From Sphaerisporangium cinnabarinum (GTDB lineage: Bacteria > Actinomycetota > Actinomycetes > Actinomycetales > Cellulomonadaceae): 35,258 nt of DNA. The DNA lies in contig QAPD01000038.1 in NCBI GenBank assembly GCA_003052455.1, positions 1 through 35,258 of the forward strand, given 5' to 3'. Under the pieces are notes generated by a model. The model was not told the origin of the DNA. It worked only from the letters and a program-made list of their open reading frames with translations, and did no database searches. The translations under genes and the position numbers were made by a program. This document shows positions 15,701-23,221 of this stretch, one piece after another. The first letter of the stretch is position 1. Each line of letters begins with the position of its first letter.

Positions 15701-17365
15701 GACGAGGCCCGCGACGGCGTACACGGCGAAGGTGACGTTGTTGAAGCCGTAGAAGCGCGTGAAGCCCACGACGGCCGACGTCCCGAGCAGGGACGCCTGC
15801 TGGAGCGTCGTGCCGGTCGCGCCGTCGACGGTGAGCACGAGCCACGTGACCCCGGCGAGAGCAGACGGCAGCGCCCACGGGCGTCGCGGCAGGAGGCGCG
15901 AGACGACCCACGCGACGAGGGCGACGACGACCGCGCTCACCGCGAGCGCGAGGGTGAGCGCCGGGGCGGGGGCGCTCCACACCCACCAGCGCGACAGGCT
16001 CGCGAGCGACGCCGCGACCGGGGCCGCCGCGACCACCATGAGCACGGCCGAGAGCACGCGCAGGCCGCGGGGCCCCGGACCGGGCTCGCGCCCGTGGCGG
16101 ACGGCGGCGCGGCGTGCCCACAGGACGCCCCCGAGCGCGAGGACCAGGGTGCCCACGAGGAGCCCGACGAGCACGGGGTAGAGGGTGGGGATGGTGCTGG
16201 TGAGGACGTTGAGGTACTGCCGGTTCTCGACGGTCCGGGCGACGTCCATGCGCCGCACCTCGCCCTGCTCCAGAGCGGCGCCCTCGAGCCCTTCCGTGCT
16301 GCCGCCCGCCGACTCCACGACGGTCGCCGTCAGGTCGGTGAGCTGGACGATGCCGTCCTTCTGCGTGCTCGGCGAGTGGAGCCAGCGGCTCGTCGGCTGC
16401 CCCTTGCGCCAGTCGACGACGACCTGGAGCCCCGTCTCGCCGACCGGTCCCGCCGACACGCCGGCCACCAGGACGCGCGTGCCCCGGTCGACCTCGTCCA
16501 TGACCCGGGCGAGCGCCTCGTCGAGCTCGTCGAGGCTCTCGCCGCGGCCGGTGGCCGAGTCGACGATCTCGCCCTGGTCGACGACCGTCACGTCGCACGC
16601 GTCGAGGCCGTCGTCGGGGAGCGCGGCGAGCGAGGGCGAGTACCGCTCGACGTGACCGACGGCGTCCGCGAGCATCACGGCGGCACCCGGCCCGACGGCG
16701 GTCGTGCAGACGCCCGTCTCGGCGAGCCGGGCCGCGGCCGTCCCGGGGTCGTGCCGCGCCGCCTGCGCGGGCGTCTCCTCCGTGGTCGGCGCCGTGAGCA
16801 CGGCCCAGCCGGGGACGTCGGCGGGGCGCGCGTCGGGCGTGGTCGCCCCCGTCGGCGTGACGTCGGGCACGGGCAGGGGGAGGCAGCCGCTCGCAGGCTC
16901 CTCGGCGTCGGCCGGGAACGGCTCCGCGGGCTGCTCCTCCGCCTGGGCCGAGACCATGCGCCCCGCCGAGAGCGTGAGCCACGCGTCGGTCGTGCACGCC
17001 GTGCGCCCGAGGTTGAGCGACGCGACGGACCCCGTGCGGATCATCGACCACAGCGTGGGCGTCGCGGTGGGGGAGACGTCGCTCCAGTACAGGCCGGCCA
17101 CCGCGACCAGCACGACGGGGCGCGGGTCGTGCGCGGGCGCGGTGGCGAGCGGGCCGGCCGCGACGGTGGCCTCGCTGCTCGCCGAGCCGCCCGACGCGAC
17201 CGCCGGAGCACCTGCGGTGGTCGCCGCCGCCGGGCCGGCCGTGGCGAGGAGCGTCAGCAGCAGGGCGACGGCCGTGGCGAGCGCTGCCGTCCGCGGCCCG
17301 AGGCCCCGGTCCCGGCGGGCGGGCTGGGTGCGGGCAGGGGGGAGCGCGGCGGCCGGGAACGTCAC
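12710..17365 (-). CDS. giant membrane protein with two tandem phosphatase-like/polytopic modules
   Basis: This 1551-residue protein has an N-terminal signal/anchor (about 26-48) and then two copies of one module. Copy 1 has an extracytoplasmic alkaline-phosphatase-like domain (about 80-385, starting RPVVLVAVAGLYWSDV) and a polytopic membrane block (about 390-765). Copy 2 repeats this after a linker helix (782-804): ectodomain 830-1150 (RPVVVVGTTGVTWADV) and membrane block 1155-1515. Paired motifs keep a nearly constant offset: RFYGFNN 537 with RFYGFGN 1291, WPAFGADFGG 590 with WPTLGADLGG 1344, AVGPGAAV 223 with AVGPGAAV 960, SVLNDSG 734 with SLVNDFG 1490. Single-module relatives with RFYG-x-GN exist in other Gram-positives and lack a known function. 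The tail is acidic. GTG start is fixed by a leaderless -10 box. Confidence 0.85.
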   Translation of the reverse strand: MTFPAAALPPARTQPARRDRGLGPRTAALATAVALLLTLLATAGPAAATTAGAPAVASGGSASSEATVAAGPLATAPAHDPRPVVLVAVAGLYWSDVSPTATPTLWSMIRTGSVASLNLGRTACTTDAWLTLSAGRMVSAQAEEQPAEPFPADAEEPASGCLPLPVPDVTPTGATTPDARPADVPGWAVLTAPTTEETPAQAARHDPGTAAARLAETGVCTTAVGPGAAVMLADAVGHVERYSPSLAALPDDGLDACDVTVVDQGEIVDSATGRGESLDELDEALARVMDEVDRGTRVLVAGVSAGPVGETGLQVVVDWRKGQPTSRWLHSPSTQKDGIVQLTDLTATVVESAGGSTEGLEGAALEQGEVRRMDVARTVENRQYLNVLTSTIPTLYPVLVGLLVGTLVLALGGVLWARRAAVRHGREPGPGPRGLRVLSAVLMVVAAAPVAASLASLSRWWVWSAPAPALTLALAVSAVVVALVAWVVSRLLPRRPWALPSALAGVTWLVLTVDGATGTTLQQASLLGTSAVVGFTRFYGFNNVTFAVYAVAGLVLAGGLASAATARGRRRLAAWTVVAVGAVTVVIDGWPAFGADFGGILALVPAFAVLALLVGRVRITWLRALVVALATVLVVVVVAVVDWLLPGGRSHLGGFVQTVVDGAALDVIGRKALGAWATLANPLGAVAAVLVVLLAVAVLRPERFRLPEVARAYETWPMLRPLVVAIVVVAGVGSVLNDSGVIIAVMVVVVATAMIVPGFLARPAPPQTARAVPEPGIRRMPTMLATVGGGLLLVLLLASTVLASSGLRPAASAAPAGGEASVTRTDAIATDRPVVVVGTTGVTWADVTSSATPTLHALLTDGAGAGGVSQPTGAASRCTVGGWLALSAGQLAEVATERAPDGAWACPTPQPAPDGADGAQVEGWDDLVALQRGSGYQARLGVLGDALAAAGADGAVCATAVGPGAAVALADSAGQVARYRDLADATAPGSDAFACPVTVVDAGDATPPVVDPDLPADERATLRSTLRADRLTAVDATVGAVLDAAPSGTTVLVVDVAGAPGTRPALGTTLVRPSSDGPDQSRYLTSAATRTDGVARVLDVPATVLDAAGAATPARIQDTPLAWGSPRPADATSTADALADLTTRDHVRRAVYTAFVDVPLYAGLVIAGLCLLLAPRAARATGDPARARWARAAHWARGSALVVAAVPTAAFLVSLTGWWRFGNQTLAIVVSTVLATAAVAGLGALAPRRPVWLGPGIVAGLTFAVLTLDALVGTPLNRASPLGSAPTFGARFYGFGNPTFSVYAVAALVVAAALAQWLVARGHRYAAAATVGVIGLVTMVVDVWPTLGADLGGGLVVVPAFAVLGLAASGARVTWRRFLLVAAAGVALVAAVGVLDWLRPADERSHLGRFVGQVVDGSAWETLLRKAGYAARSVLGGVPVWLTIAVLVAAALLLFWPRRFTPRWFARTEAAWPLVRPTLLALWIVAVAGSLVNDFGVRIALIALIPAVPLLTVAALHAADDGDGTDESSDDDPDDRSGAEGPAARVGSTAS

Positions 17366-17371
17366 CGGACC

Positions 17372-17377
17372 AGCCTA
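17372..17377 (-). promoter_or_regulatory. -10 box of a leaderless promoter (giant membrane protein)
   Basis: On the minus strand TAGGCT (17377-17372) lies exactly 6 nt before the GTG at 17365. No Shine-Dalgarno sequence is present. Confidence 0.6.
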
Positions 17378-17481
17378 CGGGGGTGCGTCACGCCGCCTCC
17401 GACCGTGGCGGCGGCGTCGTCGCAGGTCCGCGCGCGACGCTCACGCGGCCTCCACGCCGGCTGCGCGCAATCCGCTGGACG

Positions 17482-17524
17482 TACCAATTTGGTGCCGTGT
17501 ACAACTTGTATCCATGTACAACTT
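17482..17524 (+). promoter_or_regulatory. AT-rich promoter with repeated TGTACAACTT and palindromes
   Basis: Two direct copies of TGTACAACTT (17498-17507 and 17515-17524) are spaced 17 bp apart and create the inverted repeat TTGTA-N6-TACAA. A separate ACCAATTTGGT palindrome lies just upstream (17483-17493). TTGTAT (17506-17511) is a usable -10 box. The layout suits binding by the TetR protein encoded second in the transcript (inference). Confidence 0.5.
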
Positions 17525-17536
17525 TCAGGACCGACC

Positions 17537-18061
17537 GTGCGCGCTCTGACCCGCACCGAGGCGCGGGCCGCGATCGTCAACGTCGACCCGGCGGAGGGGA
17601 AGATCCGCCTGCCCGGCCACTTCGACGACCTGCGCTGGGAGGAGCTCGACTACCTCGGGTGGCGCGACCCGCGCGCGCCCTCGCGGGCGTTCCTCGTCGC
17701 GGACGTCGACGGGCGCGCGGTCGGGGCGCTCCTGCGCCAGAGCCCGAGCCACGCCGAGGTCGCGTCGCGCGCCGTGATGTGCGCGCTGTGCCGGTTCTCG
17801 CGGCGGTTCAACGAGGTCGCGTTCTTCGCGGCGCACCGGCCGTCGCGGGACCCGAGGAAGCGGCTCAGCAGCGTGGGCCTCCTGCTGTGCACCGACCTCG
17901 ACTGCCACCGCAACGTCCGGACCGTCCGGTCGGGCGGTCCGCTCGACCCCCGGCCCGACGAGGTCGTGCGAGCTCGTCGGGAGGGCCTGCGGACGCGTAC
18001 CGTCGCGTTCCTGCACACCCTGACCGACGGCGCCCCCGCGGCGCGGACGAGGAGTCGTTGA
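17537..18061 (+). CDS. FBP domain zinc-finger protein
   Basis: This 174-residue protein resembles actinobacterial FBP-domain proteins, whose C-terminal treble-clef zinc finger resembles that of EF-G-binding proteins. The cysteine pairs are Cys82/Cys85 (MCALCR) and Cys118/Cys123 (CTDLDC), followed by HRNVR. EF-G-binding relatives (FusB type) rescue ribosomes from fusidic acid, but actinobacterial members have no established function. The GTG at 17537 has AGGA upstream; an ATG at 17514 is out of frame. It is the first gene of a two-gene unit, and its TGA overlaps the ATG of the TetR gene by one base (TGATG). Confidence 0.88.
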   Translation: MRALTRTEARAAIVNVDPAEGKIRLPGHFDDLRWEELDYLGWRDPRAPSRAFLVADVDGRAVGALLRQSPSHAEVASRAVMCALCRFSRRFNEVAFFAAHRPSRDPRKRLSSVGLLLCTDLDCHRNVRTVRSGGPLDPRPDEVVRARREGLRTRTVAFLHTLTDGAPAARTRSR

Positions 18062-18627
18062 TGGCCTACCTGCCGCGCGCGGAGCGTCGGGACTCCATCG
18101 TCGCCGCAGCTGCGGCCGTCGTGCGCCGCGACGGTCTCGGGGCCGTCACCGCACGCGTCGTCGCCGACGAGCTCGGCGGGTCCCCCGGGCAGATCCACCA
18201 CCACTTCGCGTCGACGGACGCGCTCGTCGCCGAGGCGTGGCGGCGGTACGCGGACGTCGAGATCGTCCGGTTCGAGGAGGCCGCCCGCGGTCGCGCCGCC
18301 CGCGCCGCGCTCGAGCTCTTCTTCGAGGACCTGCTCGGGCCCGCGGGTGACGGGCAGGCGCTCGCCCGGTGGGCTGAGGCGGGGGCGCACGCGCAGCTGC
18401 GCCCCGTCGTCGCGCGGGCCTACGTCGAGACGCTCGGGCTCCTGACCGACGTCCTGGCGGACGCCCTCGGCGACCGGGGTGACGCGCGACGCCGGGAGGC
18501 GGCGGGGCGACTGCTCATGGTCGGCGTCGGGCTCGCCGGCCTCACCCGCGTCGGCGGGGAGCAGGTCGTCCCGCCGACGACGGTCATGCGGTCGGCGATC
18601 GACGCGGAGACGCCCCCCGCGGCCTGA
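18061..18627 (+). CDS. TetR family transcriptional regulator
   Basis: This 188-residue regulator has an N-terminal helix-turn-helix at about residues 9-55: RRDSIVAAAAAVVRRDGLGAV, then TARVVADELGGSPGQIHHHF with the typical recognition helix and HHF end. The ligand domain (about 60-180) is Ala-rich and all helical, as usual. It is co-transcribed with the FBP gene (one-base overlap, Shine-Dalgarno GAGGAG inside that gene). It probably represses the shared promoter with the TGTACAACTT repeats. The ligand is unknown. The gene ends in a hairpin shared with the convergent lipid-kinase gene. Confidence 0.92.
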   Translation: MAYLPRAERRDSIVAAAAAVVRRDGLGAVTARVVADELGGSPGQIHHHFASTDALVAEAWRRYADVEIVRFEEAARGRAARAALELFFEDLLGPAGDGQALARWAEAGAHAQLRPVVARAYVETLGLLTDVLADALGDRGDARRREAAGRLLMVGVGLAGLTRVGGEQVVPPTTVMRSAIDAETPPAA

Positions 18628-18662
18628 CCGCGCCACGCGGGCTCGACGCCGCGCGTCAGGCC
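18621..18662. terminator. bidirectional terminator spanning both stop codons
   Basis: GGCCTGAC-c-GCGC (18621-18633) pairs with GCGCGTCAGGCC (18651-18662) with one bulged C and a 17-nt loop. The stem includes the TGA of the TetR gene and the TGA of the convergent kinase gene. Confidence 0.6.
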
Positions 18663-19789
18663 GTGCGCACCACCAGCGCGCCGGGGTCGACGCGGGTCTC
18701 GATCTCGACCGCGAGGCCCAGCACGTCGCCGTCGACCTGCGCCTGCTCGCCCTCCTCGACCCGTACCCGCACGCGCCGGGCCCGCGCGTGGTCGATGCGC
18801 CCGATCTTGGCGGGCAGGTCGTTCCGGACGCCGAGCCCCTGCATGACGACCTCGCCGAAGAGCTGCGCCCAGCCCACCACTCCGCCGCGCGTGTCGACCG
18901 CGGCGACGTCGAGCACGCCGTCGTCGATCACGGCGTCGGGCAGGAGCGTGATGCCCCCGGGGAGCCGACCGCAGTTGCCGATCATGAGCGAGCGCAGCCG
19001 CGCGTCGACGGGCGGGGAGTCGTCGAGCTGGATGCGGGCGCGCATGCGCCGACCGTGCAGGTGGCGGATCCCGGCGACGAAGTACGCGACCCACCCGACC
19101 TTGGCCTTGAGCTCGTCGTCGGCGTCGGCGACCATCGCGGCGTCGAACCCGAGGCCCGCGATGACGAGGAAGATGTGCTCCTTGCCGGGCGCCCGGGCCG
19201 GGTCGAGGGTCGTGCCCTCCACGTCCCCGGGGCCCGCGGGGTCCGCGTACCGCAGGACCGTGACCCAGCCGACGTCGATCGGGCGGTCCGACCCCGCGAT
19301 CACGACGGCGAGCGCCGCGCGGGCGTCGCCCACGGGCAGGTCGAGGTTGCGCGCGAGGAGGTTGCCCGTGCCGACGGGCACGAGGCCCATCGTGCGGCCG
19401 CTGCCGACCATGCCCTCCGCGACCGCGCGGACCGTGCCGTCCCCGCCCACGGCGACGACGACGTCCGCCCCCTGGGCGAGCGCGGCGCGCGTCTGCCCGA
19501 CGCCCGGGTCGGCGATCGTCGTCTCGAACCACAGCGGGTCGGGGAGCGCGGCGTCGGCGAAGGCGCGGCGCACCACGGCCTCCAGCCCGACGACGTCGGG
19601 CTTCGACGGGTTCGCGACGAACGCGACGAGCTCGCGCGGGTCGTCGTCGGCGGGCGTGTCCTCGACGGGGAGGTCCGCGCCGTGCGCGCGCCGCAGGCGC
19701 GACTGCTGGGCGCGCAGCCCCAGCGCGACGACGAGGGCCACGACGGCGACGGCGAGCGCCGCGATCGCGACCCAGAGGGTCCAGGCCAT
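18656..19789 (-). CDS. diacylglycerol kinase family lipid kinase
   Basis: This 377-residue DAGK-catalytic-domain protein (DgkB/YegS type) uses ATP to phosphorylate a lipid alcohol such as diacylglycerol. An N-terminal membrane helix (about 3-27) anchors it, which is unusual for the soluble DgkB proteins but common in actinobacteria. The nucleotide-binding site is VVAVGGDGTVRAVAEGM, then VPVGTGNLLARNLDLP, and the second domain includes GLGFDAAMVAD and LPGGITLLPDAVIDDG. The C-terminal QVDGD motif is present. ATG at 19789 lies 6 nt behind TACGGT on the minus strand, suggesting a leaderless mRNA. Confidence 0.93.
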   Translation of the reverse strand: MAWTLWVAIAALAVAVVALVVALGLRAQQSRLRRAHGADLPVEDTPADDDPRELVAFVANPSKPDVVGLEAVVRRAFADAALPDPLWFETTIADPGVGQTRAALAQGADVVVAVGGDGTVRAVAEGMVGSGRTMGLVPVGTGNLLARNLDLPVGDARAALAVVIAGSDRPIDVGWVTVLRYADPAGPGDVEGTTLDPARAPGKEHIFLVIAGLGFDAAMVADADDELKAKVGWVAYFVAGIRHLHGRRMRARIQLDDSPPVDARLRSLMIGNCGRLPGGITLLPDAVIDDGVLDVAAVDTRGGVVGWAQLFGEVVMQGLGVRNDLPAKIGRIDHARARRVRVRVEEGEQAQVDGDVLGLAVEIETRVDPGALVVRTA

Positions 19790-19795
19790 GGCGAC

Positions 19796-19801
19796 ACCGT
19801 A
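19796..19801 (-). promoter_or_regulatory. -10 box of a leaderless promoter (lipid kinase)
   Basis: TACGGT on the minus strand (19801-19796) is 6 nt before the ATG at 19789. Confidence 0.45.
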
Positions 19802-19862
19802 GCCGGGTCGCGGCTGTGGAGGACCACGACCGCCGCGCCGCCGGGTTCGTGAGGCTGCTGGC

Positions 19863-19916
19863 GTGATCGACCTCCGCCTGGGGAGGACCACGACCGCCGC
19901 GCCGCCGGGTTCGTGA
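19863..19916 (+). other. mini-ORF from the first duplicated serS start
   Basis: The GTG of copy 1 opens a 17-codon frame that ends at the TGA (19914-19916) inside the mutated -10 region of copy 2. The GTG of copy 2 (19927) has no such stop because copy 3 reads TTA there, and it stays open for 43 codons in another frame over the serS start. Whether either is translated is unknown; without an active -10 box in front they are probably by-products of the duplication. Confidence 0.3.
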
Positions 19917-19978
19917 GGCTGCTGGCGTGATCGACCTCCGCCTGGGGAGGACCACGACCGCCGCGCCGCCCGGTTCGT

Positions 19979-19984
19979 TAGGCT
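19979..19984 (+). promoter_or_regulatory. -10 box of the leaderless serS promoter
   Basis: TAGGCT is followed by 6 nt and the GTG at 19991; there is no Shine-Dalgarno sequence. It is the only one of the three repeat copies with T at the first -10 position. Confidence 0.65.
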
Positions 19985-19990
19985 GCTGGC

Positions 19991-21274
19991 GTGATCGACC
20001 TCCGCCTCCTGCGCGACAACCCCGACATCGTCCGTGCCAGCCAGGTCACCCGTGGTGACGACCCCGCGCTGGTGGACGCCGCCCTCGACGCCGACGCGCG
20101 CCACCGCGCCGCGCTGAGCGAGTTCGAGAGCCTGCGTGCCGAGCAGAAGTCCCTCGGCAAGCTGGTCGCCCAGGCGCAGGGGGAGGAGAAGCAGGAGCTG
20201 CTCGCGCGCACCAAGCAGCTCGCCGCCGACGTCAAGGCGCGGCAGGCCGACGCGGACGCCGCGTCGGAGGAGCTGCGCGGGCTGCTGTTCCGCATCTCGA
20301 ACGTCGTCGAGGGGGCGCCTCCCGGGGGCGAGGACGACTACGTCGTGCTGCGCGAGGAGGGCACGATCCGCGACTTCGCCGCCGAGGGGTTCACGCCGCG
20401 CGACCACCTGGAGCTGGGCGAGGGCCTGCGCGCGATCGACACCGAGCGCGGTGCGAAGGTCTCGGGCGCCCGGTTCTACTACCTCACAGGCGTGGGCGCG
20501 CGCCTCGAGCTCGCGCTGCTCAACGCGGCGATGGACACGGCGATCGCTGCGGGCTTCACGCCCGTCATCACGCCGACCCTCGTGCGGCCCGAGGTCATGC
20601 AGGGCACCGGTTTCCTGGGCGCGCACGCGGACGAGATCTACCGCCTCGAGAAGGACGACCTCTACCTCGTCGGCACGAGCGAGGTCGCGCTCGCGGGCTA
20701 CCACGCGAACGAGATCGTCGACCTGTCGGGCGGCCCGCTGCGCTACGCCGGGTGGAGCGCGTGCTACCGGCGCGAGGCCGGCTCGCACGGCAAGGACGTG
20801 CGCGGCATCATCCGCGTGCACCAGTTCCACAAGGTCGAGATGTTCTCCTACTGCGACCCGGCCGACGCCGCCGCGGAGCACCAGCGCCTGCTCGGCTGGG
20901 AGGAGCAGATGCTGCGCCTCGTCGACCTGCCGTACCGCGTCATCGACACGGCGGCGGGCGACCTCGGGTCGAGCGCCGCGCGCAAGTTCGACTGCGAGGC
21001 GTGGCTCCCCACGCAGCAGCGCTACCTGGAGCTCACGTCGACCTCGAACTGCACGACGTTCCAGGCGCGCCGCCTCAACGTGCGCGAGCGGGTCGAGACC
21101 GACGGCAAGACGGAGACGCGGACCGTCGCCACGCTGAACGGCACCCTCGGCACGACGCGCTGGATCGTCGCGATCCTCGAGAACCACCAGCAGCCCGACG
21201 GGTCGGTCCGCGTGCCCGAGGGCCTGCGGCCGTACCTCGGGGGCCTCGAGGTCCTCGAGCCGGTGGTGGCGTGA
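19991..21274 (+). CDS. serS: serine--tRNA ligase
   Basis: This 427-residue cytosolic class II synthetase charges tRNA-Ser (and tRNA-Sec where present) with serine. The N-terminal coiled-coil arm that grips the tRNA variable loop spans about residues 25-105. The catalytic core shows [24 protein letters not shown], motif 2 in [22 protein letters not shown] (split by conserved Arg/Gly), [25 protein letters not shown] and motif 3 [18 protein letters not shown]. The length is normal. The start is the GTG in the third copy of the 64-bp repeat, directly behind TAGGCT; the N-terminus [12 protein letters not shown] matches the family start. It overlaps the following HAD gene by GTGA. Confidence 0.98.
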   Translation: MIDLRLLRDNPDIVRASQVTRGDDPALVDAALDADARHRAALSEFESLRAEQKSLGKLVAQAQGEEKQELLARTKQLAADVKARQADADAASEELRGLLFRISNVVEGAPPGGEDDYVVLREEGTIRDFAAEGFTPRDHLELGEGLRAIDTERGAKVSGARFYYLTGVGARLELALLNAAMDTAIAAGFTPVITPTLVRPEVMQGTGFLGAHADEIYRLEKDDLYLVGTSEVALAGYHANEIVDLSGGPLRYAGWSACYRREAGSHGKDVRGIIRVHQFHKVEMFSYCDPADAAAEHQRLLGWEEQMLRLVDLPYRVIDTAAGDLGSSAARKFDCEAWLPTQQRYLELTSTSNCTTFQARRLNVRERVETDGKTETRTVATLNGTLGTTRWIVAILENHQQPDGSVRVPEGLRPYLGGLEVLEPVVA

Positions 21275-22101
21275 CGGACCCGCGGGAGACGGCCGGTGCG
21301 GCCGAGCCGCTGCTCGTCGCGCTCGACATCGACGGCACGCTCATGTCCTACGACCAGGAGCTGTCGGAGGACGTGCGCGACGCCGTCGCCGACCTGCGCG
21401 CGGCGGGGCACCACGTGGTGCTCGCGTCGGGCCGGTCGCTCATCGCGATGACGCCCGTCGCGGAGATCCTCGGGATCGACCGCGGCTGGGTCGTCGCGTC
21501 GAACGGCGCGGTGACCGCGCGGCTCGACCCCGACGAGCCCGACGGGTACGTGCTCGAGGACGTCGTGACGTTCGACCCGGGCCCGGCCCTGCGGCTCCTG
21601 CGCGAGCACCTGCCCGACGCGCGGTACGCCGTCGAGGACATCGGTGTCGGGTTCCGCATGAACGAGCTCTTCCCCGACGGCGAGCTCGACGGCGTGCACC
21701 GCGTCGTCGCGTTCGACGAGCTGTGGTCCGGCGAGGTGACGCGCGTCGTCGTGCGGGCGCCGGGGTCGACGAGCGAGCAGTTCCACGAGCTCGTCGAACG
21801 GCTCGGCCTCGACGACGTCACGTACGCCGTCGGGTGGACGGCGTGGATGGACATCGCGCCCCTCGGCGTCACCAAGGCGACCGGCCTGGAGCTCGTGCGT
21901 CGCACCCTGCACGTCCAGCCGCACCGGACCGTCGCGGTCGGCGACGGGCGCAACGACGTCGAGATGCTCCGCTGGGCGGCGCGCGGCGTCGCGATGGGCC
22001 ACGCGGACGACGTCGTGCAGGCGGCGGCCGACGAGGTGACCGCCCCCATCGAGGACGACGGCGCGGCGCGCGTCCTCCAGAGCCTCCTGCCCGCGCGGTA
22101 G
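21271..22101 (+). CDS. Cof-type HAD-IIB family hydrolase
   Basis: This 276-residue haloacid-dehalogenase-type phosphatase has motif [11 protein letters not shown] (nucleophile Asp19, acid Asp21), motif II LASGRS, a C2-type cap between, a conserved lysine in [11 protein letters not shown] and motif [14 protein letters not shown]. These Cof/YbiV-like enzymes dephosphorylate sugar phosphates and cofactor intermediates such as FMN or PLP; the substrate is not predictable. Its GTG overlaps the serS stop by GTGA, so it is translationally coupled to serS. This pairing recurs in actinobacteria. Confidence 0.93.
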   Translation: MTDPRETAGAAEPLLVALDIDGTLMSYDQELSEDVRDAVADLRAAGHHVVLASGRSLIAMTPVAEILGIDRGWVVASNGAVTARLDPDEPDGYVLEDVVTFDPGPALRLLREHLPDARYAVEDIGVGFRMNELFPDGELDGVHRVVAFDELWSGEVTRVVVRAPGSTSEQFHELVERLGLDDVTYAVGWTAWMDIAPLGVTKATGLELVRRTLHVQPHRTVAVGDGRNDVEMLRWAARGVAMGHADDVVQAAADEVTAPIEDDGAARVLQSLLPAR

Positions 22102-22145
22102 CGCCCCGGCGCCGAAGGAGAGGGGCCCGACCGGGGCCGCACGCC

Positions 22146-23156
22146 TCAGGGCCGGGTGAAGGTGATCTTCCCCGTCGCGTCGCGCGAGACGGTCCCGGTG
22201 TACGAGGCGTGCACCTCGGCCGGCAGGTCGCCGCCGTCCCGGAGCAGGACGGTGTACCGCGCCGTCGCCTCGTACGCCCCGTCGACGTACCGGATCTCCG
22301 GCCCGGGTTCGGCGAACCACTCCGTGCGGGAGCCCTCGCGCGCGTTCTCCACGAGCTCCGACGGGCATGACGGACCGGTGAGGCCTTCGTCCTCGCAGGC
22401 GGCCCGCAGACGTTCGACCGCCTCCTCCACTCCCGGCTCGACGTCGGGCATCAAGGTCGGGGTGAACGCGAAGCCCTCGGCGACGACCTCGCCGTCCCGG
22501 ACGACGTCGGGCACGTAGGCCGTGAACGTGGAGCCTCGGAGCAGACCTTCGAAGAGACCGTTCGGGTCGGTGTACTCGACGGCGTAGGCGCCGGGGAGCA
22601 AGGTGACCGGGGTGAGGTCCGCCGCCGGGTACTCGACCTGGCCGTTGACCGTCAGCGTGCCGGACACGGGCTGACCTGCGCCGATCGTGTCGGCGGTGGT
22701 GAGCTCGCTGATCGTGGTCCGGTCGCCGTCGCGGGTCGTCCGGACCTCCATGCTCACGGGGGCGTCGACGCCGTCGAGGCTGAACTCGACCGTGACGCTC
22801 GCACCGGCGGGCGAGCCGGAGGACGCCACGACGCGCGCATCGGTGGGCCGGGCCACGGAGGCACGGTAGAAGTCGTCGTCGACGAGATCCTCGTCGAGGT
22901 CGATCGTGGTGAGCGCCGCGGCGTCGCTCGCCCTCCCGGCTTCCAGCTTCGCGAAGAAGTCCTCGACCACCGCGACGCTCTCGGTGGTGTCGGTGTCCGG
23001 CGCTCCCGGGGCGCACGCGACGAGCGTGACGGGGACGAGACCGCCCGTGAGGAGGGCCGCGGCTCGCCGTCGGCGCCCGTCGCGGGGCCGGGCGTCCGTG
23101 GTCCGCGCCTTCCCGGCGTCACGGCCCAGGCCGCCTCCCAGAGCGTCGTGCGTCAT
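22146..23156 (-). CDS. putative secreted lipoprotein
   Basis: I do not recognise a named family. The 336-residue protein starts with an unusually long charged leader (about 34 residues with RRRR at 28-31), a hydrophobic stretch LLTGGLVPV and a lipobox LVAC with lipidation at Cys48. The mature part begins with an acidic linker and a VVEDFFAKLEAGRASDAAALT segment like the first helix of NTF2-like/DUF4878 domains, followed by beta-rich repeats. Residues PVTLLPGAYAVEYTDPNG and ATARYTVLL resemble ectodomains of actinobacterial lipoproteins of unknown function. ATG at 23156 is chosen because AGAGG lies 9 nt upstream; an in-frame ATG at 23165 is possible. Confidence 0.78.
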   Translation of the reverse strand: MTHDALGGGLGRDAGKARTTDARPRDGRRRRAAALLTGGLVPVTLVACAPGAPDTDTTESVAVVEDFFAKLEAGRASDAAALTTIDLDEDLVDDDFYRASVARPTDARVVASSGSPAGASVTVEFSLDGVDAPVSMEVRTTRDGDRTTISELTTADTIGAGQPVSGTLTVNGQVEYPAADLTPVTLLPGAYAVEYTDPNGLFEGLLRGSTFTAYVPDVVRDGEVVAEGFAFTPTLMPDVEPGVEEAVERLRAACEDEGLTGPSCPSELVENAREGSRTEWFAEPGPEIRYVDGAYEATARYTVLLRDGGDLPAEVHASYTGTVSRDATGKITFTRP

Positions 23157-23221
23157 CCTCTTCATCCTCTTCGATCGACGGCGGGGGCGTGGACGTCCCG
23201 GGCACCACGCACGTCGCGCAC

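Larger units (their letters stand above)
19818..20007 (+). repeat. 64-bp tandem triplication of the serS promoter and start
   Basis: Copies begin at 19818, 19882 and 19946 with a period of exactly 64 bp. Each contains a GTG (19863, 19927, 19991) followed by ATCGACCTCCGCCT, the first codons of serS. Copies 1 and 2 are identical. Copy 3 differs within the unit by G to C at 19971 and G to T at 19979. The latter creates the TAGGCT -10 box; the upstream copies read GAGGCT. Copy 3 runs into serS at 20007. Confidence 0.97.

Noticed and set aside
12815-18061. Very long plus-strand open frame (over 1700 codons) opposite the giant membrane-protein gene
   Set aside because: It is antisense to a coherent 1551-residue membrane protein, is almost only Arg/Gly/Asp/Glu/His, and only its last 175 codons (the FBP protein) show a real fold and start site.
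18656-21187. 843-codon minus-strand frame running through serS into the lipid kinase
   Set aside because: It is antisense to serS, whose class II motifs are unmistakable; only the lipid-kinase segment from 19789 is real.
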